From contig JASHWA010000398.1 in assembly GCA_030044325.1 (NCBI GenBank), forward strand, positions 1-16,986: DNA of 16,986 bases. The letters run 5' to 3'. Of this stretch, positions 1 through 6,568 are shown piece after piece. A program made the translations under genes and the position numbers. The DNA comes from Bryobacteraceae bacterium (lineage in GTDB: Bacteria; Acidobacteriota; Terriglobia; Bryobacterales; Bryobacteraceae). Under the pieces are notes generated by a model. That model was not told where the DNA came from. It ran no database searches and saw only the letters and a list, made by a program, of their open reading frames with translations. The first letter of the stretch is position 1. Every line of letters begins with the position of its first letter.

Positions 1-62
1 GTACGTGCGTAAGCACGGGGCAGAACGGTCGCCCGGAAAGGCGCGGAACAACAAGAGAGGCC

Positions 63-1280
63 ATGATGCACGAAAAGACATTTATTCCGTTTCATGTTCC
101 TTCGATCGGGGAAGAAGAGATTCGTGAAGTGGAGGCGACGCTGCGCTCCGGCTGGCTGACCACCGGTCCGCGCACCGCGCAGTTTGAGAAGGATTTCGCC
201 GCCTACGCCGGCGCGCCCTACGCCGTCGCGGTGAATTCGGCCACCGCGGGCCTGCACCTCGCGCTGGCGGCGCTGGGTGTCAGCGAAGGCGACGAGGTGG
301 TCACCACTCCGCTCACCTTCTGTTCCACGGTCACGACGATTCTGCACGTCGGTGCGCGGCCGGTGCTCGCCGACATCGACGAGGACGGCAACATCGATCC
401 GCGCGAGATCGAAAAGGCCATCACACGAAAGACGCGCGCCATCGTTCCGGTGCATCTGGCCGGCCTTCCCTGCGATATGCGCGCGATCTGGGAGCTTGCT
501 CGCCGCCACGGCCTGTTCGTGATCGAGGACGCGGCCCATGCCGCCGGCGCGCGTTACGAAGGCCGCATGATCGGCAATGCGTCGGAAGGCGCGCCCGCCA
601 GCGACGCCGTCGTGTTCAGCTTCTACGCGACCAAGAACATGACCACCGGCGAGGGCGGAATGATCACCACGCCGCACGAATCGCTCGCCTCGCGCATGCG
701 CATGCTCTCGCTTCACGGCATGAGCCGCGACGCCTGGAATCGCTACACCGAGCGCGGAAGCTGGTACTACGAAGTGATCGCGCAGGGCTTCAAATACAAC
801 CTGACCGACATCCAATCGGCGCTCGGAATTCACCAGCTGCGCAAGCTCGAATCCTTCATCGAAAAGCGCGCGCGCTACGCCGCGATGTACAACGAGCTTT
901 TCGACGGACTCGAGCAGCTGGAGCTCCCGCCGGAGTCCCCGCGCTCGCGCCACGCCTGGCACCTCTACGTTCCGCGGCTGAATCTGGAAACTCTCGATAT
1001 CGACCGGCAGCAATTCATCGAAGAGCTGCGCCTGCGCGGCATCGGGACCAGCGTCCATTTCATTCCGATTCCGCTGCACCCCTTCTTTGCGCGGATGTCG
1101 CTCGATGCGCAATCCTGCCGGCGCGCGCTCGCGCTGTTCGAGCGCATCGTCTCCCTCCCGCTCTATCCCGCCATGAGCGAGGAGCAGGTTCGATTCGTCG
1201 CGAGCAACGTGCGCGAGATTCTCGAAACCGCCCAGGCGCCGGTCCACGCCATGCTCACCGAAGCCGGCTCGCGTTCCTGA
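63..1280 (+). CDS. DegT/DnrJ/EryC1/StrS-family sugar aminotransferase
   Basis: PLP-dependent aminotransferase of the family that aminates NDP-keto-sugars for polysaccharides, O-antigen or glycoprotein glycans in the cytoplasm. The 405-residue length is normal. Visible family marks are the N-terminal IPFHVPSIGEEEI segment, the substrate/PLP region around GWLTTGP (residues 30-36), the EDAAHA motif (155-160, whose Asp contacts the PLP ring nitrogen), and FYATKNMTTGEGG with the Schiff-base Lys at 191. A GAGAGG ribosome site ends at base 60, so the second ATG at 66 is better spaced than the ATG at 63; the protein is probably 404 residues. The frame stays open upstream to the window edge, but the ribosome site argues for starting here. 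A dehydratase gene follows 18 bases later and may supply its keto-sugar substrate. The exact sugar cannot be told. Confidence 0.9.
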   Translation: MMHEKTFIPFHVPSIGEEEIREVEATLRSGWLTTGPRTAQFEKDFAAYAGAPYAVAVNSATAGLHLALAALGVSEGDEVVTTPLTFCSTVTTILHVGARPVLADIDEDGNIDPREIEKAITRKTRAIVPVHLAGLPCDMRAIWELARRHGLFVIEDAAHAAGARYEGRMIGNASEGAPASDAVVFSFYATKNMTTGEGGMITTPHESLASRMRMLSLHGMSRDAWNRYTERGSWYYEVIAQGFKYNLTDIQSALGIHQLRKLESFIEKRARYAAMYNELFDGLEQLELPPESPRSRHAWHLYVPRLNLETLDIDRQQFIEELRLRGIGTSVHFIPIPLHPFFARMSLDAQSCRRALALFERIVSLPLYPAMSEEQVRFVASNVREILETAQAPVHAMLTEAGSRS

Positions 1281-1298
1281 TTTTTTTTTCGAGTTTTT
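1271..1298 (+). other. T-rich spacer between aminotransferase and dehydratase genes
   Basis: The 18 bases after the first gene's TGA begin with nine consecutive T and end with five T directly before the ATG. No purine-rich ribosome site is visible and no stable hairpin precedes the T run, so I do not call a terminator. Translation of the second gene may depend on coupling. The homopolymer is also a place where sequencing errors are common. Confidence 0.4.
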
Positions 1299-3242
1299 AT
1301 GAAGCCACTGCGCACTTCTCTGCACGCACTGGATGCGTTTGCCTATATCCTGCTGTTCGCTTTCTCGGTCGCGACGGCGTTTTTGATCCAGTTCGAATTC
1401 GCAATTCCCGAAGCCGGCCGGTTTCTGCTGGCTCAAGCCGTGCTGCTGGTGATTCTCATCAAGCCCCCGGTGTTTTATTTTTCCGGGCTGCATCGCAACC
1501 TGCGCATGTTCGCCGAAATCAGCGACCTGGTGCGCCTGCTGCTGTCGAACGCCGCCGCGAGCGTTCTGGTGGCAACGGCCGGCTTCGCCTATTTCCGCCA
1601 CGACGTTCCGTTTTCCGTGTGGGTGATCGATTTTCTGGTGTGCGCCTTGGGCGCCGTGATGATTCGCTACTCCGCGCGCATCTATCACGAAGCCATGCTG
1701 TGGGAGCACGGCGCGCAGAAGCGCAAAGGGATTCTGATTTACGGCGCGGGACAGGCCGGCGCCACGCTGCTCCGCGAAATTCGCGGCAATCGCGCGCTGG
1801 GGTATCACGTAATCGGATTTATCGACGACGATCCCGCTAAGCGCGGCGCGCTGATCATGCAGGTTCCCGTACTCGGCTGCGGCCGCCAGGCCGGATCGAT
1901 CGTCGCCCGCCTGAATCGCCGCCGCAATCGCGTCGAGGAGATCATCATCGCGATGCCTTCGGCGAGCGGACGCGAAAAGCGCGAAGCGCTCGCCAACTGC
2001 CAATCCGCGGGCGTTCCCTGCAAGACCATCCCCGGCCTCGGCGAACTGTTGAGCCGCGAGGTCCTGGTCGAACAGATTCGCGACGTTTCCGTCACGGATC
2101 TGCTCGGCCGTCCCGCCGTGCAGCTTGAAGAGGAGCCCATTCGCGTGCACCTCGAAGGATGCAGTGTTCTGGTCACCGGCGCCGCCGGATCCATCGGATC
2201 GGAATTGTGCCGTCAGGTGGCGCGTTTCCGCCCCGCTCGCCTCATCGCGCTCGATCAGGCCGAAAGCGACCTGTTCCGCATCGAATGCGAGTTGCGCGAC
2301 GCGCATCCGGAGCTCGAAATCGTTCCCGCGCTCGCCGACATTCGCGATGCCCACCGCCTGGGCGAAATTTTCGACCAGTTCACCGTCGATTCGGTCTTCC
2401 ACGCCGCCGCCTACAAGCACGTCCCCATGATGGAATCGCACGTCTGCGAAGCCGTGCAAAACAATATTGTGGGCACCTGGAACCTCATCGCCGCCGTGCA
2501 TCAGCGCAGGGTGCCGAATTTCCTGATGATTTCTTCCGATAAAGCGGTGAATCCCACCAGCGTGATGGGCGCCACCAAGCGCGTCTGCGAGCTGATCGTC
2601 TCCGCCGCGCCAGGCGCCCGTGAAGGACGTTTTACAAAATGTGTGTCGGTGAGGTTCGGGAACGTGCTCGGGAGCAACGGCAGCGTGGTGCCGATTTTTC
2701 AGGCCCAGATCGCGAGCGGCGGTCCGGTGCGCGTGACGCATCCCGACATCCAGCGCTATTTCATGACCGCATCGGAAGCCGTCTCGCTGGTCTTGCAGGC
2801 GTCCACCATGGGGACCGCGTCGGAAATTTTCGTGCTCGATATGGGCGAGCCGATCCGCATTCTCGATCTTGCGGTGAACATGATCCGTCTGGCCGGATTG
2901 GTTCCCTATCAGGACATCGATATTCGCTTCACCGGCCTGCGCCCGGGAGAAAAACTATTTGAAGAGATCAACGGCGCCGAGGAGCGAACCCTGCCTACGT
3001 ATCACGATAAGATCCACATCTTCGAGCACACGCCGCCGGATTGGGCGCGCATGTCGGAATGGATGGCCGAGTTGCGCACGCTGCTCCAGAAGCGCCGCGC
3101 GCCGCTGCTGATCCGCCATATCCTCGACCTGGTTCCCGAATACCATCCCAGCGATCGCTGGACGGAACGCAAACCGCCCGAACCCGTCGCCCCTGCCGCC
3201 ACGCCGGAGCGTGAATCCTGGCCGGTGGCGACCAGCCGTTAA
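1299..3242 (+). CDS. Membrane-anchored NDP-sugar 4,6-dehydratase/epimerase (CapD/FlaA1/PglF/WbpM type)
   Basis: Large-form nucleotide-sugar dehydratase of 647 residues, usual for this class. The first 125 residues hold about four hydrophobic segments (near 13-30, 41-61, 78-97, 106-121). A Rossmann-like domain begins at YGAGQAG (148-154), and a catalytic short-chain-dehydrogenase domain begins at TGAAGSIG (293-300). Further family marks are SSDK (412-415), VMGATK (422-427), FGNVLGSNGSV, and the C-terminal GLRPGEKLFEE. As in large members such as PglF, Met (423) stands where short-chain dehydrogenases normally carry Tyr. These enzymes make 4-keto-6-deoxy sugars from UDP-GlcNAc-type substrates at the inner membrane, feeding an aminotransferase; the gene just upstream is one. 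The 18-base gap contains a run of nine T and no clear ribosome site. Its TAA stop overlaps the ancestral rsbR stop on the other strand. Confidence 0.92.
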   Translation: MKPLRTSLHALDAFAYILLFAFSVATAFLIQFEFAIPEAGRFLLAQAVLLVILIKPPVFYFSGLHRNLRMFAEISDLVRLLLSNAAASVLVATAGFAYFRHDVPFSVWVIDFLVCALGAVMIRYSARIYHEAMLWEHGAQKRKGILIYGAGQAGATLLREIRGNRALGYHVIGFIDDDPAKRGALIMQVPVLGCGRQAGSIVARLNRRRNRVEEIIIAMPSASGREKREALANCQSAGVPCKTIPGLGELLSREVLVEQIRDVSVTDLLGRPAVQLEEEPIRVHLEGCSVLVTGAAGSIGSELCRQVARFRPARLIALDQAESDLFRIECELRDAHPELEIVPALADIRDAHRLGEIFDQFTVDSVFHAAAYKHVPMMESHVCEAVQNNIVGTWNLIAAVHQRRVPNFLMISSDKAVNPTSVMGATKRVCELIVSAAPGAREGRFTKCVSVRFGNVLGSNGSVVPIFQAQIASGGPVRVTHPDIQRYFMTASEAVSLVLQASTMGTASEIFVLDMGEPIRILDLAVNMIRLAGLVPYQDIDIRFTGLRPGEKLFEEINGAEERTLPTYHDKIHIFEHTPPDWARMSEWMAELRTLLQKRRAPLLIRHILDLVPEYHPSDRWTERKPPEPVAPAATPERESWPVATSR

Positions 3243-3293
3243 TCGGCCTTGGTTTCCTCGCGCCGGACAATCTCATATTCCAGCAGCCGCTCG
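3239..3293 (-). pseudogene. Out-of-frame remnant of the rsbR 3' end
   Basis: Read in the frame next to that of the truncated rsbR, this stretch encodes SERLLEYEIVRREETKAD and then TAA. It resembles the last helix and tail of RsbR STAS proteins. Its stop shares the four bases TTAA (3239-3242) with the stop of the convergent dehydratase gene. This tail-to-tail stop overlap is what an original, undamaged gene pair would look like and supports the reading-frame reconstruction. Confidence 0.55.
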
Positions 3294-4052
3294 GACCAGC
3301 GTCTGCGCAATCTCGGAGGAAAGCCCCGTGACGATGACCGTCGCGCCCATCAGCCGCGATGCGTCCACAGTTTGCACCAGGTGATTGGCGACCGTCGAAT
3401 CCACCGACGGCACGCCGGTGATGTCGATCACCACCACTTTCGCGCGATTGGCTCGAATGCCCCGCAGCAACTGCTCGGTGAGCTGCCGCGCGCGCTGCGG
3501 GTCGATCACGCCGATGATCGGGAGAATCAGGAGCCGCTCGCGCACCTGCAAGACCGGCGTCGATAGCTCTCGAATGGCCTCCTGCTGCTGCCGGATGATG
3601 CGCTCGCGCTCCTGCACGAAGCTCACACCCACGGTGTTGGCGATGCGATTCGCCGCAGGCTCGTAGGCGTCGAGCACCCGATTGAGCATTCCAAAATCGC
3701 TCTGATATTTCTTGAACAGCGACCGCGCCAGCACGTTTCTCAGCAGCAGCACGATTCCCAACACCTCGTGCGTTTCCACTCCCCGCGGGATGATCCTTTC
3801 CGAAAGATCGCGAGCATACTCCCGCAACGCCTCCACGCTTCCCGTTTCGAGCACGGCCACGTAGTTGTCGTACACCGCGGTCGCCTCGATAAAGATCTCT
3901 TCCTGCGTCATGGCCGTCGGCAGCCGCGATTCGGTGATGCGCCGCGCCCACTCTTCCCGCAACTGCGTGCGGTTCTGGCGCAGGTGCGAAACCAGTTCGG
4001 TCAGCAGCGCCTGCGTGGCGGATTCATGCACATTCGCCACCGGGCTACCCAC
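3273..4052 (-). CDS. rsbR: RsbR-like STAS co-antagonist, C-terminus lost by frameshift
   Basis: Stressosome-type protein. Residues 15-160 match an RsbRD_N-like helical sensor (WARRITES, IIPRGVETHEVLGIVLLLRNV). A STAS domain follows from about 165 (LSTPVLQV, VVVIDITGVPSVDS, EIAQTLV). Ser219 and Thr251 occupy the two positions phosphorylated by the RsbT kinase in Bacillus RsbRA, from memory of that alignment. Reading ends abruptly at TLVRAAAGI. In the next frame the DNA goes on as a typical RsbR tail (ERLLEYEIVRREETKAD) to a TAA at 3239-3241, so about 20 codons plus a frame were lost near 3285-3293. The GTG at 4052 is the first start in this frame. A better start, ATG at 4117-4119 behind AGAGG, lies in a shifted frame. 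The open frame could still make a truncated protein of 259 residues. Confidence 0.8.
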   Translation of the reverse strand: MGSPVANVHESATQALLTELVSHLRQNRTQLREEWARRITESRLPTAMTQEEIFIEATAVYDNYVAVLETGSVEALREYARDLSERIIPRGVETHEVLGIVLLLRNVLARSLFKKYQSDFGMLNRVLDAYEPAANRIANTVGVSFVQERERIIRQQQEAIRELSTPVLQVRERLLILPIIGVIDPQRARQLTEQLLRGIRANRAKVVVIDITGVPSVDSTVANHLVQTVDASRLMGATVIVTGLSSEIAQTLVRAAAGI

Positions 4053-4633
4053 CCGCGAGATCTCCGCGAGCCCGTTTGCGTTGCTTCTCTCTCATAACGA
4101 TAATCTCCCGCCTGCTCATTCTTTAATTCCTCTCGAGCTTTCGTTGTGATCGTTGAAAAAGGAGAGACGGCTCTATCCCAGGTCTCGTGGCGTGCCGCGC
4201 CGAGACTTGCGGGATGGGACCCATCGACGCCGATCTGTCTGCCTCTTTTCTCGGTAACTCTTAACGGCATGTTTGGTGTGGTCAACGATTGGATCAGTGC
4301 GGCGATATCTTCCGGCTCCGCCGGCTTGCCGATGCACGCATCGAAACCCGCCGCCGTGGCTTTGTCGAAATCGCTTTTCGCTCGGAAACCGGTCAGCGCG
4401 ATCGCCGGTACGCCGCACAGCTCCGAAATCGCGCGGATTTCGCGAATTAGCTCGTAGCCGTCGATGCCCGGCATTTTGATATCGGAGATCACTACATCCG
4501 GGTGGTGCAGCCGCGCCTGGCGCAGCCCGCTGATTCCGTCCGAAGCGGTGATAATCGAGTGACCCATCCGCTCCAATGCCATTCTTACAAGAAACAGAAT
4601 GTCTTCCGAGTCTTCGATCAGCAGCACCTTCAC
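4001..4633 (-). CDS. Single-receiver-domain (CheY-like) response regulator with an atypical C-terminal tail
   Basis: Residues 1-120 form a complete receiver: VKVLLIEDSEDIL with the acidic pair at 7-8, phospho-acceptor Asp51 in SDIKMPG, Thr81 in ALTGF, and Lys103 in GKPAEP. No output domain is recognisable. The proposed GTG start (4633-4631) overlaps the TGA of the upstream kinase fragment as GTGA, a normal coupled junction; the same frame is open further upstream to 4837, but that part is shadow sequence. An alternative is an original kinase-receiver fusion split by a one-base change near 4651-4663. After about residue 120 (LTTPNMPLRVTEKR) the next 85 or so residues look non-homologous and run 52 bases into rsbR, so the native stop has probably been lost. 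It was probably the phosphoryl target of the adjacent RsbU_N-type kinase. Confidence 0.7.
   Translation of the reverse strand: MKVLLIEDSEDILFLVRMALERMGHSIITASDGISGLRQARLHHPDVVISDIKMPGIDGYELIREIRAISELCGVPAIALTGFRAKSDFDKATAAGFDACIGKPAEPEDIAALIQSLTTPNMPLRVTEKRGRQIGVDGSHPASLGAARHETWDRAVSPFSTITTKAREELKNEQAGDYRYEREATQTGSRRSRGWVARWRMCMNPPRRRC
4126..4137 (-). promoter_or_regulatory. Strong ribosome binding site ahead of the likely original rsbR start
   Basis: On the minus strand GAGAGG is followed, after nine bases, by ATG at 4119-4117. From this ATG the reading begins MSRREIIVMREK and hits a TAG near 4047. The frame of the RsbR protein joins it if one base is removed near 4087-4093 in a GAGAGAAGC run. 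I infer that this was the original rsbR start and that the gene also carries an N-terminal frameshift. A short leader peptide is the alternative. Confidence 0.45.
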
Positions 4634-5126
4634 GCCCTGCGCCGCAACTTCCGCCGCGCGTGGAGCGCCATCCCCGCCGGCTCCGCCGCTTCCGGAACAG
4701 CCAGCGGAAGCGTAACGTAAAACGTGCTTCCGCAGTTGAGCCCCTTGCTCTCGGCCCGGATGGTGCCGCCGTGCAGCGCGACGATGCGCCGCGCGATCGC
4801 CAGGCTCAGCCCCAGACCGGATTGATGCGTCAGCCACGAATTGGTCCCGCGGCGGAACGGCTCGAAGATCTGGTCGAGAAACGCGGGATGGATGCGTCGA
4901 GTATCACGGATGCGCGCTCCGGCTCCGCGGTTTCACCGAGCATCGCATCCACAGCCTCGCGATGCGCCGCGGCCATTTCGAGCACCCCCATTCCGCTCGC
5001 CAGGCCCCGTCTTCCGGTTTCATAAGCGCGCCGCAACGCGCTTTCGCTCCGGCCTCGCAGATAGTCGCTCAGCGCCGCGCGGTACTCGGCGGCGATGATG
5101 TCCCAATTTCTGTCCGCTGCGCGCAT
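4630..5126 (-). pseudogene. Remnant of an RsbU_N-type histidine kinase lacking its dimerisation domain
   Basis: Two separate reading frames give the two ends of one kinase. From ATG 5126, about 62 residues match the RsbU N-terminal domain (NWDIIAAEYRAALSDYL, YETGRRGLASGMGVLEMAA, HREAVDAML), which in RsbU binds RsbT. From about 4925 another frame gives the second half of a HATPase_c domain: FLDQIFEPFRRG, SGLGLSLAIARRIV (G2 box), GGTIRAES, GSTFYVTLPL, stopping at TGA 4632-4630. Everything between, including the histidine-bearing helix and the N box (over 100 codons in relatives), is absent. The G1 box reads DTRRI instead of the expected DTGRGI pattern. It cannot be a working kinase as read. The ATG lies one base after the upstream phosphatase stop. 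Confidence 0.7.
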
Positions 5127-5127
5127 C

Positions 5128-5772
5128 TCAACCGCCCGTGTAACGCGCCACCAGCACCATACCGTCGTCGCTCGGCTTGGAGTGCCGCGCCGAAATCCAT
5201 TCCGGATCCGCTCCGGCCGCGCGGCGGCCAGAAAATCGGCCGACAACTCGCCCGCAAATCCGCACCCGATTCCATCCGTCGCCACCACCAGCAGATCGCC
5301 TGGCCGGACCTTGGTCACCGTCGGCTGTGCGCGGGCAGCCGATATCCGACCACCCCCGGGCGCACCAGCAGCGATTCGATCCGCGGCCGCGCGGACCCTC
5401 GGCGCACCACCACGCCGGCGATATTCCCCGCCCCGAACCACGCGAGCGTCCCCGCATCGAAGCGTCCCACGCCCATGACCACTCCGCGCGTCGCTCGCAG
5501 CGCGTCATGGCAACGCCGCAACAACACCCCCAAATCGATGGGGCTGTTTGGTTTCGCCAACTCCGCTTGAATCGTTGCGATCGCCAGCCGCGCTGCCCGC
5601 GCCGCGTCCGGTCCATGCCGATCCCGTCCGCGACTGCGATCACGGCCCCGCGCTCCACCGGCTGAATCAGGTACTGATCCCCGGATTCCCGCTCGCCGGC
5701 GCAGGCCACCACGTTCACGCCGCAATCCACCCTGTGGCGACGCTCCGCCGCTCGTGCGATTTGGGGATTCAT
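5128..5772 (-). pseudogene. RsbX/SpoIIE-like PP2C phosphatase gene with three frameshifts
   Basis: Small PP2C-type phosphatase that would dephosphorylate RsbS/RsbR and reset the switch. It starts at ATG 5772, overlapping the rsbT stop as ATGA. Fragments come from three frames in order: MNPQIARAAERRHRV to AVIAVADGIG (metal-binding Asp); then HGPDAARAARLAIATIQ through DAGTLAWFGAGNIAGVVV to GVVGYRLP; then AQPTVTKVRPGDLLVVATDGIG to FLAAARPERI; then SARHSKPSDDGMVLVARYTGG and TGA. The breaks lie near 5613-5619 (one base short, GGCATGG for GGCCATGG), 5326-5336 and 5196-5206. The three shifts sum to three bases, so start and stop fall in one frame and a 370-residue hybrid frame spans 5128-6240; its middle is meaningless. 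Restored length would be about 215 residues, right for the family. Confidence 0.75.
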
Positions 5773-6192
5773 CTCGGCAGCCACTTCTTCATCGTGATCG
5801 TCGTGCCCGTAGCCACCTTGGAATCGATCTCGAAATCGTCCATCAACCGGCGCGATCCGGGCAGCCCGATGCCCAGCCCGCGCCCCGTGGAGTATCTGTC
5901 CTCCATCGCCTGGGCGACCGTCGGCGATCCCCGGACCGCGGTCCTTCGCCACAACCTCCATTCCGCGCCGGCTCCCGTTTACCGCCGGCGCGATCCACAC
6001 CTCACCCGGCTTGGCGTACTCGACGATGTTGCGCGCGATTTCGGAAACCGCCGTCGCGATCATCACCAGATCGGCTCCGTCGAAGCCCAGCTCGGCCGCC
6101 AGGACGCGCGCCGCCATCCGCGCTTCCACGATGTCCACGTCCGCCGCGATCCGGATCTGTCGGCCCGCGCGACTGGATTCATTTCGCTTCAT
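5769..6192 (-). pseudogene. rsbT: rsbT anti-sigma-type serine/threonine kinase gene with a one-base insertion
   Basis: GHKL-fold switch kinase that phosphorylates RsbS and RsbR in the stressosome, then leaves to activate its partner. From ATG 6192 it reads MKRNESSRAGRQIRIAADVD, then the N box (TAVSEIARNIVEYA) and G1 (DRGPGIAD). It then leaves frame near 5913-5928. The adjacent frame resumes exactly with VAQAMEDRYSTGRGLGIGLPGSRRLMDDFEI and ends GTTITMKKWLPR, TGA at 5771-5769. The span of 424 bases is one base longer than a multiple of three; removing one G from the GACGGTCGCC run, or one nearby base, restores about 140 residues, the family length. The start overlaps the rsbS stop by 14 bases. 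A true mutation or a sequencing error would look the same here. Confidence 0.8.
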
Positions 6193-6410
6193 GCCGCAAG
6201 AGCGCGAGACGTTCTTCGAGATCGAGAGCGGTTGCGACATTGCCCAGCTCCAGGCCGAGCTGCACCATCGCGAAAGCGACCTCCGGCTGGATGCCGACGA
6301 TCACCGTGCGCGGCCAGGTTGTCGCGCAGCTGAAGCAGATCATCGTCGCTTAACGCGGATTGAATCGAGGCGATCACAAACTCGCCCTGCTTCAGAATCG
6401 GGACTCTCAT
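6179..6410 (-). pseudogene. rsbS: rsbS STAS antagonist gene with an internal deletion of about 40 codons
   Basis: RsbS is the single-domain STAS scaffold of the stressosome. From ATG 6410 it reads MRVPILKQGEFVIASIQSAL and SDDDLLQLRDNLAA, a perfect RsbS opening. At about 6308-6312 the frame is lost. The neighbouring frame then continues with the second half, TVIVGIQPEVAFAMVQLG through NVATALDLEERLALL, to RHEAK and TGA 6181-6179. The reconstructed piece is about 76 codons against 115-120 in the family. The absent middle holds the loop with the Ser that RsbT phosphorylates. The uncorrected frame would run to 6189 as 73 residues ending in nonsense. It is the first gene of the module; no strong ribosome site precedes it. 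Confidence 0.8.
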
Positions 6411-6548
6411 GAAAAACTTGATCCGTTCCGCGCCGACTGCACGCGCGGCATGCGGCGCCGAGAGTCACCCCGACGAACCACAGTCCAAATCTTACAACAA
6501 GCTCTCGCGCGATTCCAGACTCTCGAACGATAATTCCCCGTGTTCCAT

Positions 6549-6558
6549 CTAACGTTAG
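6549..6558. promoter_or_regulatory. Perfect 10-base palindrome in the divergent intergenic region
   Basis: CTAACGTTAG reads the same on both strands and lies in the 158-base gap between the divergent rsbS remnant (minus) and the small kinase (plus), 10 bases before the latter's GTG. The position suits an operator acting on the plus-strand pair. I see no convincing -35/-10 or sigma-54 element on either strand in this gap. Confidence 0.3.
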
Positions 6559-6568
6559 TGAAACTCGC

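Noticed and set aside
1..62. End of an upstream gene (TAA at 10-12)
   Set aside because: Only three codons precede the stop in the window, too little to identify or support a gene.
2995..3951. A 318-residue open frame on the minus strand overlapping rsbR and the dehydratase
   Set aside because: Low-complexity Ala/Arg/Gly translation; the RsbR frame in the same DNA has clear homology.
5128..6240. A 370-residue open frame on the minus strand as a single protein
   Set aside because: Its parts match RsbT and a PP2C phosphatase only in pieces, with the missing pieces present in neighbouring frames; it is an accident of cancelling frameshifts.
6480..6525. TAAGAT as a -10 box for the rsbS promoter
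   Set aside because: No matching -35 hexamer at a suitable distance; sigma-B-like and ECF-like boxes also do not fit.
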